A DNA stretch of 64,000 nt from Chloroflexota bacterium (lineage in GTDB: Bacteria > Chloroflexota > Dehalococcoidia > E44-bin15). This document shows positions 7,478-17,157 of the stretch, piece after piece. Position numbers and translations under genes: made by a program. The DNA is taken from positions 1-64,000 of the forward strand of contig JAUVVB010000002.1 in NCBI GenBank assembly GCA_030604825.1, given 5' to 3'. The notes below the pieces were generated by a model. The model was not told the origin of the DNA, did not search any database, and saw only the letters and a list, made by a program, of their open reading frames with translations. Every line of letters starts with the position of its first letter. Positions within the stretch are counted from its first letter, which is position 1.

Positions 7478-8186
7478 AGCAATCCTGGATGAGTGCCTCC
7501 AGCGTCTGCTGGAGGGCGAAAGCGTGGAGCACTGCCTTGCCCGCTACCCGGAGCAGGCGGCGGAGCTTGAGCCCTTACTCCAGGTTGCCCTCGCTGCCAG
7601 GGAGGCATCAGCCATTGAGCCCCGCCCTGAATTCAAGGCTCAAGCAAGGTATCGGCTTCAGTCGGCGCTCACAACTGGGGTGAAGCGGCGTCAACGGAGG
7701 GGACTACGCCTCAGGTGGCAGTGGGCCTTGCCTCTAGCTATTGTGCTTTTCCTCATCCTCGCCGGTGGCAGCACAGTGGCTGCCTCCTCAGCAAGCCTTC
7801 CCGATGAGCACCTTTACCCGGTGAAGACCAGGGTGGAGCAGATAAGGCTATGGCTTACCCCAACGGACATGGGTAAGGCCCGGCTACATGCTCAATTCGT
7901 CAACCGGCGAACAGAGGAGATTGCCCAAATGGTCCACCGGGATAAGACCGAGGTGGCGGTGAGAGTGGCTCACCGCCTGGAGGCTCATCTGCAGCAGATA
8001 AGGCGCCGCGCTCATGGGCCTGGGATACATGACCTGAGGCAGTTCTTGCAGCAGCACGCTGCCGGGAATCTGGCCACCCTTCAGGCCCTGGAGGAGGAAA
8101 GGCCTGCCCTTCGCCCTGCCCTGGAGCGGGCAAGGGAGGCCTATCTGGAAACCCTTCAAGCTATCCAAGGGGGTGAGGGAAAATGA
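7461..8186 (+). CDS. DUF5667-type membrane protein, probable anti-sigma partner
   Basis: 241 residues. A cytoplasmic N-terminal part (1-84) contains EHCLARYPEQAAELEPLL, which is common in proteins encoded next to ECF factors. One transmembrane helix follows (about 86-108), then an external part that begins SLPDEHLYPVKTRVEQIRL and is otherwise helical and charged, as in DUF5667. Co-translation with the sigma gene (17-base overlap) and the topology suggest it binds the sigma factor and senses an extracellular condition; this role is inferred. No zinc-binding anti-sigma motif is visible. Confidence 0.78.
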   Translation: MSREFEAILDECLQRLLEGESVEHCLARYPEQAAELEPLLQVALAAREASAIEPRPEFKAQARYRLQSALTTGVKRRQRRGLRLRWQWALPLAIVLFLILAGGSTVAASSASLPDEHLYPVKTRVEQIRLWLTPTDMGKARLHAQFVNRRTEEIAQMVHRDKTEVAVRVAHRLEAHLQQIRRRAHGPGIHDLRQFLQQHAAGNLATLQALEEERPALRPALERAREAYLETLQAIQGGEGK

Positions 8187-8605
8187 GGCTGCGGGCTCAT
8201 CATCTTCTTTGCCTTCTTGGCTTTAGGGGACTGGGCTATTCCCCGGAGTTCGTGGAAAACATGTCCCATATCGCAGAGAGGCTGCGCTCCTTCCCCCAAA
8301 TCCAGTTGGAGATATTGGGCCAGCCCGATGACATATGCTCTCAGTGCCCTTTCCTCGGTGAGGGGGGATGCCAGGATAAGGGGCCCCAATCCGAGGAGGA
8401 GAGGAGGAAAAGAGACCTCGATGTTATGGAGCGAATCGAAGTCGAGGAGGGAGGGAAATTGACCTGGTCTGAGGCCGAAGAACGGATTCGCTCCGCCCTG
8501 ACCCCTGGGGATTTGGAGCGCATATGCCGGGATTGTGAGTGGTTGCCTCAAGGCTACTGCACCCAAGGGCTTGAGAATTTGATAAAAAGGGCAGAGGGGC
8601 GCTAA
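8183..8605 (+). CDS. DUF1284 protein with cysteine pairs
   Basis: 140 residues starting LRAHHLLCLLGFRGLGYS, the hallmark of DUF1284. Cysteines occur as CSQC-x8-C in the middle (DICSQCPFLGEGGC) and C-x2-C-x8-C near the C-terminus (ICRDCEWLPQGYC), consistent with binding of iron-sulfur or zinc. Its function is not established. It overlaps the preceding membrane protein gene by ATGA, so it is part of the sigma-factor operon. Confidence 0.8.
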   Translation: MRLRAHHLLCLLGFRGLGYSPEFVENMSHIAERLRSFPQIQLEILGQPDDICSQCPFLGEGGCQDKGPQSEEERRKRDLDVMERIEVEEGGKLTWSEAEERIRSALTPGDLERICRDCEWLPQGYCTQGLENLIKRAEGR

Positions 8606-8663
8606 CCTTCCGGCGCTTTTTTCGTTATATTAAATAAGAGGATTAAAAAGGGAGGAACAAGCA

Positions 8664-9227
8664 GTGAGAAAGGCATGGCTCATCGTGGCTTTGGTGGTGG
8701 TGGGAATAGCTCTAGGCTCCGTGGGAGTGGCTCTTGCCCAAGATACCTCTGCACCTCAGCTGGCACCGCCGCTTGAGGGGCAAAACCTGTGCCGGATCGT
8801 GGGCAAGGTGACGGGGATAGGTGAGAGCTCCATTACCGTTGAGGGCGTGAAGGTGAAGCGGGTGGTGGAGGATGGTTCCTTCAGAGTTGACAGGATCAAG
8901 GGAACCTTTACCGTAATGGTCACTGATGAGACCCAATATCGGTTGCCACCGGAAAGGGAGCCTTCTCTTGAGGGCGTCTACGAAGGGGACAGGGTGGTGA
9001 TTGTGGCCGAAGAGGATGGGGAGCTTATCGCCCAGCGAGTTATAGTGGTGCCCCAGGGCTTGAGGGTAAAGCCCGTAAGGCACGCCCTCCTTCTTTGGCA
9101 TCCCGATAAGGACGCAATCGCGGTGGCCATCCCCTCGCAGGGCATCGTGATCATAGCCGAACCCATCAAGGTATTGCCCTTTAGGGGGATGCCGTTTCAG
9201 GGCCCCTTTTCGCCTGGCGCCGAATAG
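8664..9227 (+). CDS. Secreted beta-rich protein (DUF5666-like)
   Basis: 187 residues with a signal peptide (basic MRKAW, then a hydrophobic core to residue 25 ending in ALAQ). The mature part reads IVGKVTGIGESSITVEGVKV ... GDRVVIVAEEDGELIAQRVIVV, the pattern of small OB-like domains of the DUF5666 group. The tail is rich in glycine, proline and phenylalanine. Start GTG 8664 follows GGGAGGAA by eight bases. It may be a target or accessory of the ECF system just upstream; this is inferred from position only. It ends in a strong terminator. Confidence 0.7.
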   Translation: MRKAWLIVALVVVGIALGSVGVALAQDTSAPQLAPPLEGQNLCRIVGKVTGIGESSITVEGVKVKRVVEDGSFRVDRIKGTFTVMVTDETQYRLPPEREPSLEGVYEGDRVVIVAEEDGELIAQRVIVVPQGLRVKPVRHALLLWHPDKDAIAVAIPSQGIVIIAEPIKVLPFRGMPFQGPFSPGAE

Positions 9228-9243
9228 ATAAAAGGGTCAAATA

Positions 9244-9274
9244 GGGGGCAGCCCCTTTGGGGCTGCCCCTTTTT
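9244..9274 (+). terminator. Rho-independent terminator after the secreted protein gene
   Basis: Perfect 11-bp arms GGGGCAGCCCC (9245-9255) and GGGGCTGCCCC (9259-9269), a 3-base loop, and a run of five T. It separates the sigma-factor operon from the ars operon. Confidence 0.92.
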
Positions 9275-9295
9275 GGTTCAAAACATCCCTAAGCC

Positions 9296-9324
9296 TTGAA
9301 ATCTACGCTTTACCTTGATATAAT
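9296..9324 (+). promoter_or_regulatory. Promoter of the ars operon
   Basis: TTGAAA (9296-9301), a 17-bp spacer and a consensus TATAAT (9319-9324). It lies immediately after the upstream terminator and 38 bases before arsR. Confidence 0.9.
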
Positions 9325-9347
9325 ATATGCGGAAATGCGCATATATT
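9322..9347. promoter_or_regulatory. ArsR operator (perfect inverted repeat overlapping the -10)
   Basis: Arms AATATATGCG (9322-9331) and CGCATATATT (9338-9347) are perfectly complementary around a 6-bp centre. A+T-rich dyads of this kind are the known operators of ArsR/SmtB repressors. It covers the end of the -10 and the expected start site, so bound ArsR would block transcription and arsenite would release it. Confidence 0.85.
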
Positions 9348-9362
9348 AATTTGGAGGAGGAG

Positions 9363-9713
9363 ATGTGGGAGCTGCTCAAGGTCTTCAAAGCCCTCTCTGA
9401 TGAAACCAGGATGAGAATGCTTCACTTGCTTTTGGATGGGGAGCTCTGCGTCTGCGAGATCATGCAAGCCCTGGAGATATCCCAGACTCGCGCTTCCCGA
9501 AACCTGGGCATCCTCAGGGATGCTGGCCTCCTCAGGGACAGGCGTGGGGGGAAGTGGGTTCATTACTCCCTGAACCAGGAGGTCGCCACCCGGTATTCCG
9601 AGCTGTTGGAGCTTTTGAGAAACCAACTGACAGAAGACCAAACGATGGTGGAAGATAGGGCTAGGCTCGAAAAGGCGGTGAAGATAGGGAGGCAGGGGGA
9701 CAGGGACTGTTAG
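9363..9713 (+). CDS. arsR: ArsR-family arsenite-responsive repressor
   Basis: 116-residue winged-helix repressor. It carries the metal site ELCVCEIMQAL, matching the ELCVC motif of ArsR whose two cysteines bind As(III), within a helix-turn-helix ending SQTRASRNLGILRDAG, and a wing DRRGGKWVHYSL. Start ATG 9363 is chosen because GGAGGAGG lies directly upstream; an ATG at 9327 would fall inside the operator. It is first gene of an operon with its own operator, so it is probably autoregulated. Confidence 0.93.
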   Translation: MWELLKVFKALSDETRMRMLHLLLDGELCVCEIMQALEISQTRASRNLGILRDAGLLRDRRGGKWVHYSLNQEVATRYSELLELLRNQLTEDQTMVEDRARLEKAVKIGRQGDRDC

Positions 9714-9734
9714 AAAGAACGGGGGAGAATAAGG

Positions 9735-9947
9735 ATGATCGAAGCCAGAAAAACGGCTGTAGCCCTTGAGGAAGGGGAATTGATCGAGCTAGCGAGGATC
9801 GTCATCGACCGCGATGAGAAAGAAGCCCTCAGGTTCTTGAAGAAATCTGTGTATGATAAGGTAGCCAAAGCGCAAAGGGGAAGGCTTAAATCTCATCTGG
9901 ACACCGGCGGCGAGAGCCCGGTGGAGATTTTCAAGAAAGGTGGGTGA
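9735..9947 (+). CDS. Small charged protein of the ars operon, unknown function
   Basis: 70 residues, helical and highly charged, without cysteine or membrane segment. I do not recognise a family. It begins MIEARKTAVALEEGELIELARIV, behind a GGGGGAGAA sequence, and its stop overlaps the next start (GTGA). Its position between arsR and the ferredoxin suggests a role with the redox proteins, but nothing in the sequence shows it. Confidence 0.75.
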   Translation: MIEARKTAVALEEGELIELARIVIDRDEKEALRFLKKSVYDKVAKAQRGRLKSHLDTGGESPVEIFKKGG

Positions 9948-10297
9948 GCCTCGTGCCTGACCCAAAATTCGACCTCTGGCATGGCGTGAATAGAAAGGAC
10001 ATCGAGTGGTATCCGAGGGTTGACGAGGAGAAGTGTAAAGGTTCTGGTATTTGTGTCACCTCCTGTGGTCGCCGGGTTTTTCGCTATGACTATAGGCGTC
10101 GAAAGGCGAAAGTGGTTTATCCCTACAACTGCATGGTGGGCTGCCAGACCTGCGGCAGCCTTTGCCCTGAAGGAGCCATCTCCTTTCCAGGAGGGAGGGA
10201 AAAGGTGCAGCAGATCGTGGCGCAGTGGGATATCTTATCCAGGGTGAAAGAGGAGCTGGAGGCAAGAAGAGAGGACCTAGAGTTCAAGGAGGAATGA
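9944..10297 (+). CDS. Ferredoxin-type protein with two [4Fe-4S] motifs
   Basis: 117 residues. Two cysteine clusters are visible: CKGSGICVTSC at residues about 31-41, and C-x3-C-x2-C-x3-CP in CMVGCQTCGSLCPEGAI at about 63-79, enough for two [4Fe-4S] clusters. Spacing of the first is unusual (C-x5-C-x3-C). It ends in a charged helix. The GTG at 9944 overlaps the preceding stop; GTG 9953 is an alternative. As a cytoplasmic electron carrier in an arsenic operon it may serve a redox step, which is inferred from context. Confidence 0.82.
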   Translation: MSLVPDPKFDLWHGVNRKDIEWYPRVDEEKCKGSGICVTSCGRRVFRYDYRRRKAKVVYPYNCMVGCQTCGSLCPEGAISFPGGREKVQQIVAQWDILSRVKEELEARREDLEFKEE

Positions 10298-10804
10298 ATG
10301 GATGTCGTCGTTCTCAGGGCAAGACAGATAGGGCCATGGCTACTCCACCCCTATGTCACATTGGCCAGCCGGATAGCTCTGGGCGGGATTTTCATCTTCG
10401 CTGGTATAGCCAAGCTGCCCTACATCAACACTCTAATATGGGAGATCAACCAGTACCATATCCTGCCTCACGGCCTGGCCACCGCATATGGTTACGTGCT
10501 GCCCCCTCTGGAGATTGCGCTGGGAATTCTTCTGGTCGTGGGGCTATTCCTCAGGATCAGCGCCTCGGTCAGCGGATTGGTAGTGCTGAGCTTCGCTATT
10601 GCCAAGATCACCGCCCTTGCCCGAGGGTTGGACATTGGTATCTGCGGTTGCTTTGGGCCGGCAGTCCCCTTGCTTGCTGTGCAAAGTCTGGTTATTGATT
10701 TTGTGCTTCTGGCCCTGGCTTTTCAGATACTGTTCCACAGGGGCGAATTCCTCGCTCTAGGGCGTTGGCTGTCTCGAAAAGCAGAGCACGGTGAGGGTTC
10801 TTGA
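10298..10804 (+). CDS. MauE/DoxX-family membrane protein
   Basis: 168 residues with four transmembrane helices. The first is preceded by HPYVTLASRIALGGIFIFAGIAKL, typical of the MauE/DoxX family, and a GICGCFG motif sits near residue 111 as in MauE-type redox proteins. Family members help form disulfides or pass electrons to quinone-linked enzymes. It starts at the base after the ferredoxin stop, in the same operon, which suggests the two act together. The exact partner is unknown. Confidence 0.82.
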   Translation: MDVVVLRARQIGPWLLHPYVTLASRIALGGIFIFAGIAKLPYINTLIWEINQYHILPHGLATAYGYVLPPLEIALGILLVVGLFLRISASVSGLVVLSFAIAKITALARGLDIGICGCFGPAVPLLAVQSLVIDFVLLALAFQILFHRGEFLALGRWLSRKAEHGEGS

Positions 10805-10851
10805 CGGAAGCGAAGCGACAAAAGCTATGAAAAGGAGCCAGTCAAGGTAAT

Positions 10852-11934
10852 ATGGAAAAAGAACGAAGGCTGGGCATCTGGGAGAAATACCTGACCATAT
10901 GGATTGCCCTCTGTATTCTGGCGGGAACAGGTCTGGGCCGGCTTTTCCCCCAGATTTCCGATTTTCTGGCCAGGCTTGAGGTAGCCCACATCTCCATCCC
11001 CATCGCCATCTGCCTCTTTGCCATGATCTACCCCATAATGGTTCAGATAAGCTGGGAGGAGATAAAGGGGGCATTGCGCTCACCAAAGCCCATCGGTCTC
11101 ACCCTCTTCGCAAACTGGGTGGTAAAACCATTCACCATGGCCCTCTTCGCCTGGCTTTTTTTAGGCGTTATATTCTCCCAATTCCTCACCCCTGATCAGA
11201 TCCAGCAGTACCGTGCAGGTCTGATCCTGCTGGGAGTGGCCCCCTGCACCGCCATGGTGCTGGTGTGGAGCTACCTGGCGAGGGGAAACATGGGGCACAC
11301 CCTGGTGATGACGGCAATAAACTCTCTGACAATGGTGGTCCTGTATGCGCCTTTGGCTATGCTTCTGTTGGGGATCTCGGGCATAAGGGTGCCCTGGGAA
11401 ACCATAGCTCTTTCCGTGGCTATATACATCGTTACCCCCCTGATCGCCGGGTATATCACCAGGAGGCAGGCGATCAGAAGGAGAGGTATGGAGTGGTTTG
11501 AAACCAGGCTGGTTCCCCCTTTGGCTAAATTGTCCATTATCGCCCTGCTTGTCACATTGATCGTGCTCTTCACCTTTCAAGGCTACCTGATCATCGAACT
11601 ACCCGCCATAATAGGAATGATAACGGTTGGCATTCTAGTTAACATACTGGTTGTATTCGGTGTCACCTATGTTGCCGCCAGGTTTTTGAGGCTTCGGTAC
11701 GAGGATGCAGCGCCAGCTGCCATCATCGCTGGCAGCAATCACTTCGAGGTGGCGATAGCGGTGGCAACCACCCTCTTCGGCGTGGCATCGGGGGCTGCTT
11801 TGGCTGCCGTAGTTGGCGTTCTGACCGAGGTTCCTATCATGCTCTCCCTGGTGTGGCTCTGCCGGGCTACCAGGCGGACCTTTCCTAAACCGTTGCCAGC
11901 AGTGGGGGTAACATCCTCAGAAGGAAAACGTTAA
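10852..11934 (+). CDS. acr3: Arsenite efflux transporter, ACR3 family
   Basis: 360-residue, ten-helix carrier that expels arsenite using the proton motive force. Key family segments are present: GVAPCTAMVLVWSYLARGN with the conserved functional cysteine, AGSNHFEVAIAVA, and LTEVPIMLSLV with the conserved glutamate. It is last gene of the arsR operon and the one that gives the operon its function. GGAG and AAGG sequences precede the ATG. Its stop overlaps the convergent queH stop by four bases. Confidence 0.95.
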   Translation: MEKERRLGIWEKYLTIWIALCILAGTGLGRLFPQISDFLARLEVAHISIPIAICLFAMIYPIMVQISWEEIKGALRSPKPIGLTLFANWVVKPFTMALFAWLFLGVIFSQFLTPDQIQQYRAGLILLGVAPCTAMVLVWSYLARGNMGHTLVMTAINSLTMVVLYAPLAMLLLGISGIRVPWETIALSVAIYIVTPLIAGYITRRQAIRRRGMEWFETRLVPPLAKLSIIALLVTLIVLFTFQGYLIIELPAIIGMITVGILVNILVVFGVTYVAARFLRLRYEDAAPAAIIAGSNHFEVAIAVATTLFGVASGAALAAVVGVLTEVPIMLSLVWLCRATRRTFPKPLPAVGVTSSEGKR

Positions 11935-12497
11935 TCAGATTTTTCAACAAGCTTGGCGATGTCCACCTTGGCGTATCTCTCCCACTCGCTGTAGACGCAG
12001 CCGCAATATTTCTGATGATAGAGGTCAAGCTCCCGGGAGAGGCGGTGGCTTTCCCGAAAGCCGGGCCTGAAGTCCTCATAATAGAACTCAACCCCTTGCT
12101 CCCTTGCCACCTGCTCGCCTACTTCCTTCAGGAGCTCGTGCTTTTGATACGGGCTGATGAGCAGGGTGGTGGTGAAGGAATCGAAGCCCTTTTCTCTGGC
12201 CACCGCCGCCGTCCTGTTTAGGCGCAGCCGAAAGCAGTGGCCGCAGCGGTCCCCCTCATGCCCCACCACCGCCCGAAAGTAATCGATCATGTCGTAACCC
12301 GGGGAAACGATGAGGGGGAGGTTCAGGGCCTCGGCCACGGTGCGCATTGCCTCCAGGCGGTTTCGGTGCTCGGTGAAGGGGTGGATGTTGGGGTTATACC
12401 AGAAGGCGCTTACCTCAAAACCCTGCTCCCTTAGCCGGTTCACGGTGTAGATGGCGCAGGGGCCGCAACAGGCATGAAGCAGGATCTTTTTCGTCAT
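11931..12497 (-). CDS. queH: Epoxyqueuosine reductase QueH
   Basis: 188 residues, last step of queuosine synthesis in tRNA (epoxyqueuosine to queuosine), of the non-B12 type. Cysteine pairs HACCGPCAIYTVNRLREQG at the N-terminus, CGHCFRLRL in the middle and YCGCVYSE at the C-terminus are the DUF208/QueH signature for iron and [4Fe-4S] binding. It follows ruvB by 10 bases on the minus strand. The tRNA transglycosylase of the same pathway (tgt) is 9 kb away. Confidence 0.94.
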   Translation of the reverse strand: MTKKILLHACCGPCAIYTVNRLREQGFEVSAFWYNPNIHPFTEHRNRLEAMRTVAEALNLPLIVSPGYDMIDYFRAVVGHEGDRCGHCFRLRLNRTAAVAREKGFDSFTTTLLISPYQKHELLKEVGEQVAREQGVEFYYEDFRPGFRESHRLSRELDLYHQKYCGCVYSEWERYAKVDIAKLVEKSD

Positions 12498-12507
12498 TTC
12501 GTCACAA

Positions 12508-13536
12508 CTAGGGCGAAAAAAGGCCTAGCTGAGGTGGTTTCCCTCTTTCATACGGCAGTCCCAAATGCTCATGGGCAAGGCGGGTGGCCACCCTACCCCG
12601 GGGGGTGCGTTCCAGGAAGCCAAGCTGAAGCAAATAGGGCTCATAAACGTCCATTATGGTATCCGCCTCCTCGCTGATGGAGGCGGCAATGGTATCCAGC
12701 CCCACCGGTCCACCATCGAACTTCTGGATGATGGTGGAGAGCACCTTATGGTCCAGCTCGTCCAGTCCCAGGTGGTCTATCTCCAGCCTTGCCAGTGCCT
12801 CCAGGGCCACCTTTTCGGTGACCACCCCATCCGCCATCACCTGGGCATAGTCCCGCACCCGCTTAAGCAGCCGATTTGCCACCCTTGGCGTTCCCCGGGC
12901 ACGACGGGCAAGCTCCCTTACCCCCCCCTCATCCACCTCCACCCCCAGGATGCGTGCCGAACGCCTGATGATGGCGGCAATGGCCTCATTATCATAGAAA
13001 TCGAGGCGATATACGGCGCCAAACCGGTTCCTCAACGGTGGGCTGAGCATGGCAAAGCGGGTGGTGGCACCGATGAGGGTGAAGGGGGGGAGGCTCAATC
13101 TGAGGCTTCTCGCCCCCGGCCCCTTGCCCAGGATGATGTCAAAGACGAAGTCCTCCATGGCGGGGTAGAGCTTCTCCTCCACCACCCTGCTGAGGCGGTG
13201 AACCTCGTCGATGAAAAGGACATCGTCCTCCTTGAGGCTGGTGAGGATGGCAGCCAGGTCCCCGGGGCGCTCTATGGCGGGGCCGGAGGTGGTTCTGATG
13301 TTAACCCTCATCTCAGCGGCGATGATATTTGCCAATGTGGTCTTGCCCAGCCCCGGGGGGCCGTAGAGGAGGATGTGATCCAAGGGCTCGCCCCTCCCCT
13401 GAGAGGCGGCGATGGCTATCTTTAGATTATCCTTGACCTTCTCCTGCCCCAGGTACTCGGCGAGGCGCTTGGGGCGAAGGGTGGTATCGAGGGGGATGTC
13501 CTCCTCTTTTGGCTTCCCGGATACGATGCGCTCCAT
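12508..13536 (-). CDS. ruvB: Holliday junction branch migration helicase RuvB
   Basis: 342 residues. AAA+ ATPase with Walker [15 protein letters not shown], Walker [12 protein letters not shown], sensor 1 IGATTR and the arginine-finger region, then the C-terminal winged helix ending [14 protein letters not shown]. Motor of the RuvABC complex in recombination repair. ruvA and ruvC are not adjacent; queH follows in the same direction. Possible promoter TATAAT is seen upstream near 13565, with only a weak -35. Confidence 0.96.
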   Translation of the reverse strand: MERIVSGKPKEEDIPLDTTLRPKRLAEYLGQEKVKDNLKIAIAASQGRGEPLDHILLYGPPGLGKTTLANIIAAEMRVNIRTTSGPAIERPGDLAAILTSLKEDDVLFIDEVHRLSRVVEEKLYPAMEDFVFDIILGKGPGARSLRLSLPPFTLIGATTRFAMLSPPLRNRFGAVYRLDFYDNEAIAAIIRRSARILGVEVDEGGVRELARRARGTPRVANRLLKRVRDYAQVMADGVVTEKVALEALARLEIDHLGLDELDHKVLSTIIQKFDGGPVGLDTIAASISEEADTIMDVYEPYLLQLGFLERTPRGRVATRLAHEHLGLPYERGKPPQLGLFSP

Positions 13537-13605
13537 TTCCCTTTCCCCAAAATCGATTAACCAATTATATCACAACTTGAGCCGCCATAACCAAGCTTCA
13601 TCTCA

Positions 13606-13634
13606 TTGACAGCTATCGAGGGATGGGATAAACT
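13606..13634 (+). promoter_or_regulatory. Promoter of the methylmalonyl-CoA mutase operon
   Basis: TTGACA (13606-13611), 17-bp spacer, TAAACT (13629-13634), and a leader of about 42 bases to the ATG at 13683. Confidence 0.75.
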
Positions 13635-13682
13635 TCAAAAGGTAGCTAGCTTGCCGTGAATTCTCCACGAAAGGGGGCGTCG

Positions 13683-15338
<1,656 letters not shown>

Positions 15339-15416
15339 GAACTGCCACTGAGGAGCATTACTTTCGGGTTGATGCCTTTTTAACCAAAGCATAAGGGGCG
15401 AAAAAGGGGCGAAAAA
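15339..15416. repeat. Spacer repeated after both mutase genes (copy 1)
   Basis: 78 bases from the stop of copy 1 to the start of copy 2, beginning GAACTGCCACTGAGGAGC and ending in two units of GGGGCGAAAAA before ATG. A diverged copy (17070-17157) follows the second mutase gene and ends in three units. The unit doubles as a G-rich ribosome-binding region. Confidence 0.9.
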
Positions 15417-17069
15417 ATGAGCGAAAGCAAGGGTGAATGGTATGAGCAGACGCTCCAGCCTGCTCTGAAGCGCTTCGGGGAGCGGGGGGAGGCTTTTGAG
15501 ACCAGCTCCGGCATCCCCATCGATGGGCTCTACACCCCCGAGGACCTGGGGGGCTTTGATCATGACCAAGACCTGGGCTATCCCGGGGAGTATCCCTTCA
15601 CCAGGGGCATCCAGCCCACCATGTATCGCGGCCGGCTCTGGACCATGAGGCAGTACGCCGGATTTGCCGATGCCGAGGAGTCCAACCGGCGCTATCGCTA
15701 TCTCCTGGAGCAGGGGCAGACGGGGCTCAGCGTTGCCTTCGACCTCCCCACCCAGATTGGCTATGATTCCGACCACCCCATGGCCCAGGGGGAGGTGGGG
15801 AAGGTGGGGGTGGCCATAGATACCCTTAAGGATATGGAGATATTGTTCCAGGATATTCCCCTGGACCGGGTGAGCACCTCGATGACCATAAATGCCACCG
15901 CCCCCATTCTGCTGGCGATGTACATTGCGGTGGCCAAGAAGCAGGGGGCTGACCTGGCGAAGCTGGATGGCACCACCCAGAACGACATCCTCAAGGAGTA
16001 TATCGCCCGGGGGACCTACATTTTCCCTCCCCGCCCCTCGATGCGCCTCACCATAGACATCGTTGAGTATTGCAGCCAGCACCTGCCTAGGTGGAACACC
16101 ATGAGCATTGGTGGCTACCACATCAGGGAGGCTGGCTCCACCGCCGCCCAGGAGATTGGCTTCGCCCTGGCCAATGGCATCGCCTATGTTCAGGCAGCCA
16201 TCGATGCCGGGCTCGATGTCGATGGCTTTGCCGGAAGGCTCTCCTGGATATTCCAGACCCATAATAACCTCTTTGAGGAGGTGGCAAAGCTGAGGGCAGC
16301 ACGACGGCTGTGGGCCAGGATCATGAGGGAGCGCTTTGGGGCAAAGGAGCCCCGAAGCTGGATGTTCCGCACCCACGTGCAGACCTCGGGCTCAACCCTG
16401 GTGGCGCAGCAGCCGGTGAACAATCTGATCAGGGCCACCATCCAGTCCCTGGCCGCCGTGCTTGGTGGAGTGCAGTCGTTGGCAACCTGCTCCTGGGACG
16501 AGGCCATTTCCCTGCCCAGCGAGGAATCGGTTGTGCTTTCGCTCAGGACCCAGCAGGTCCTCGCCTATGAGAGCGGCGTTGCCGATACCGTTGACCCGCT
16601 GGCTGGCTCATACCTGGTGGAATCGCTGACCAATTCCTTGGAGGAGGAGGCCAAAGGCTATATTGAGAGGGTCGATGAGCTTGGCGGGGCGGTGGCTGCC
16701 ATCGAGCAGGGGTTCCAGCAGCGGGAGATTCAGGAGAGCTCCTATCGCTACCAGAAGGACATCGAGAGCGAGAAGCGAATCGTGGTGGGGGTAAACCGGT
16801 TCGTCTCCCCCTATCCCAGGATAACGGGGCTGCTTCGCGTTGACCCCGAGGTGGCAAGGAGGCAGAGAGAGCGGCTGGCCCAGGTGAAGAGGGAAAGGGA
16901 TGAGGCCAGGGTGGGCGCTGCGTTGAAGGGGCTGGAGGGGGCGGCGCGGGGAATGGAGAACACCATGCCCCATTTTGTGGAATGCGTGGAGGCCTACGCC
17001 ACCATTGGCGAGATGTGCGATGTGCTGCGGGGGGCCTTTGGGGAGCAGAAGGAATTCTTGGTCTTTTAA
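15417..17069 (+). CDS. Methylmalonyl-CoA mutase large subunit, copy 2 (divergent pocket)
   Basis: 550 residues, paralog of the preceding gene. [18 protein letters not shown] and the histidine of [11 protein letters not shown] are kept. The middle third has diverged: the canonical GGTQSLHTN loop reads GGVQSLATC here, and nearby [13 protein letters not shown] is replaced by [13 protein letters not shown]. The 5' barrel segment and the last third stay nearly identical in DNA to copy 1. It may therefore act on a different branched acyl-CoA, sharing the single small subunit at 18794; this is inferred. ATG follows the GGGGCGAAAAA repeat. Confidence 0.9.
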   Translation: MSESKGEWYEQTLQPALKRFGERGEAFETSSGIPIDGLYTPEDLGGFDHDQDLGYPGEYPFTRGIQPTMYRGRLWTMRQYAGFADAEESNRRYRYLLEQGQTGLSVAFDLPTQIGYDSDHPMAQGEVGKVGVAIDTLKDMEILFQDIPLDRVSTSMTINATAPILLAMYIAVAKKQGADLAKLDGTTQNDILKEYIARGTYIFPPRPSMRLTIDIVEYCSQHLPRWNTMSIGGYHIREAGSTAAQEIGFALANGIAYVQAAIDAGLDVDGFAGRLSWIFQTHNNLFEEVAKLRAARRLWARIMRERFGAKEPRSWMFRTHVQTSGSTLVAQQPVNNLIRATIQSLAAVLGGVQSLATCSWDEAISLPSEESVVLSLRTQQVLAYESGVADTVDPLAGSYLVESLTNSLEEEAKGYIERVDELGGAVAAIEQGFQQREIQESSYRYQKDIESEKRIVVGVNRFVSPYPRITGLLRVDPEVARRQRERLAQVKRERDEARVGAALKGLEGAARGMENTMPHFVECVEAYATIGEMCDVLRGAFGEQKEFLVF

Positions 17070-17157
17070 GAACTGCCACTGAGGAGCATTACTTTCGGGT
17101 CGACGATTTTTGACCAAAGCATAAGGGGCGAAAAAGGGGCGAAAAAGGGGCGAAAAA
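17070..17157. repeat. Spacer repeated after both mutase genes (copy 2)
   Basis: 88 bases, homologous to 15339-15416 over its whole length but with three GGGGCGAAAAA units instead of two. It shows that the duplicated segment included the downstream spacer. Confidence 0.9.

Noticed and set aside
12565-13425. Long plus-strand frame opposite ruvB, and similar long frames opposite aroKB, tgt and the mutase genes
   Set aside because: High G+C with strong third-position bias opens antisense frames; none shows motifs, while the sense genes are complete.
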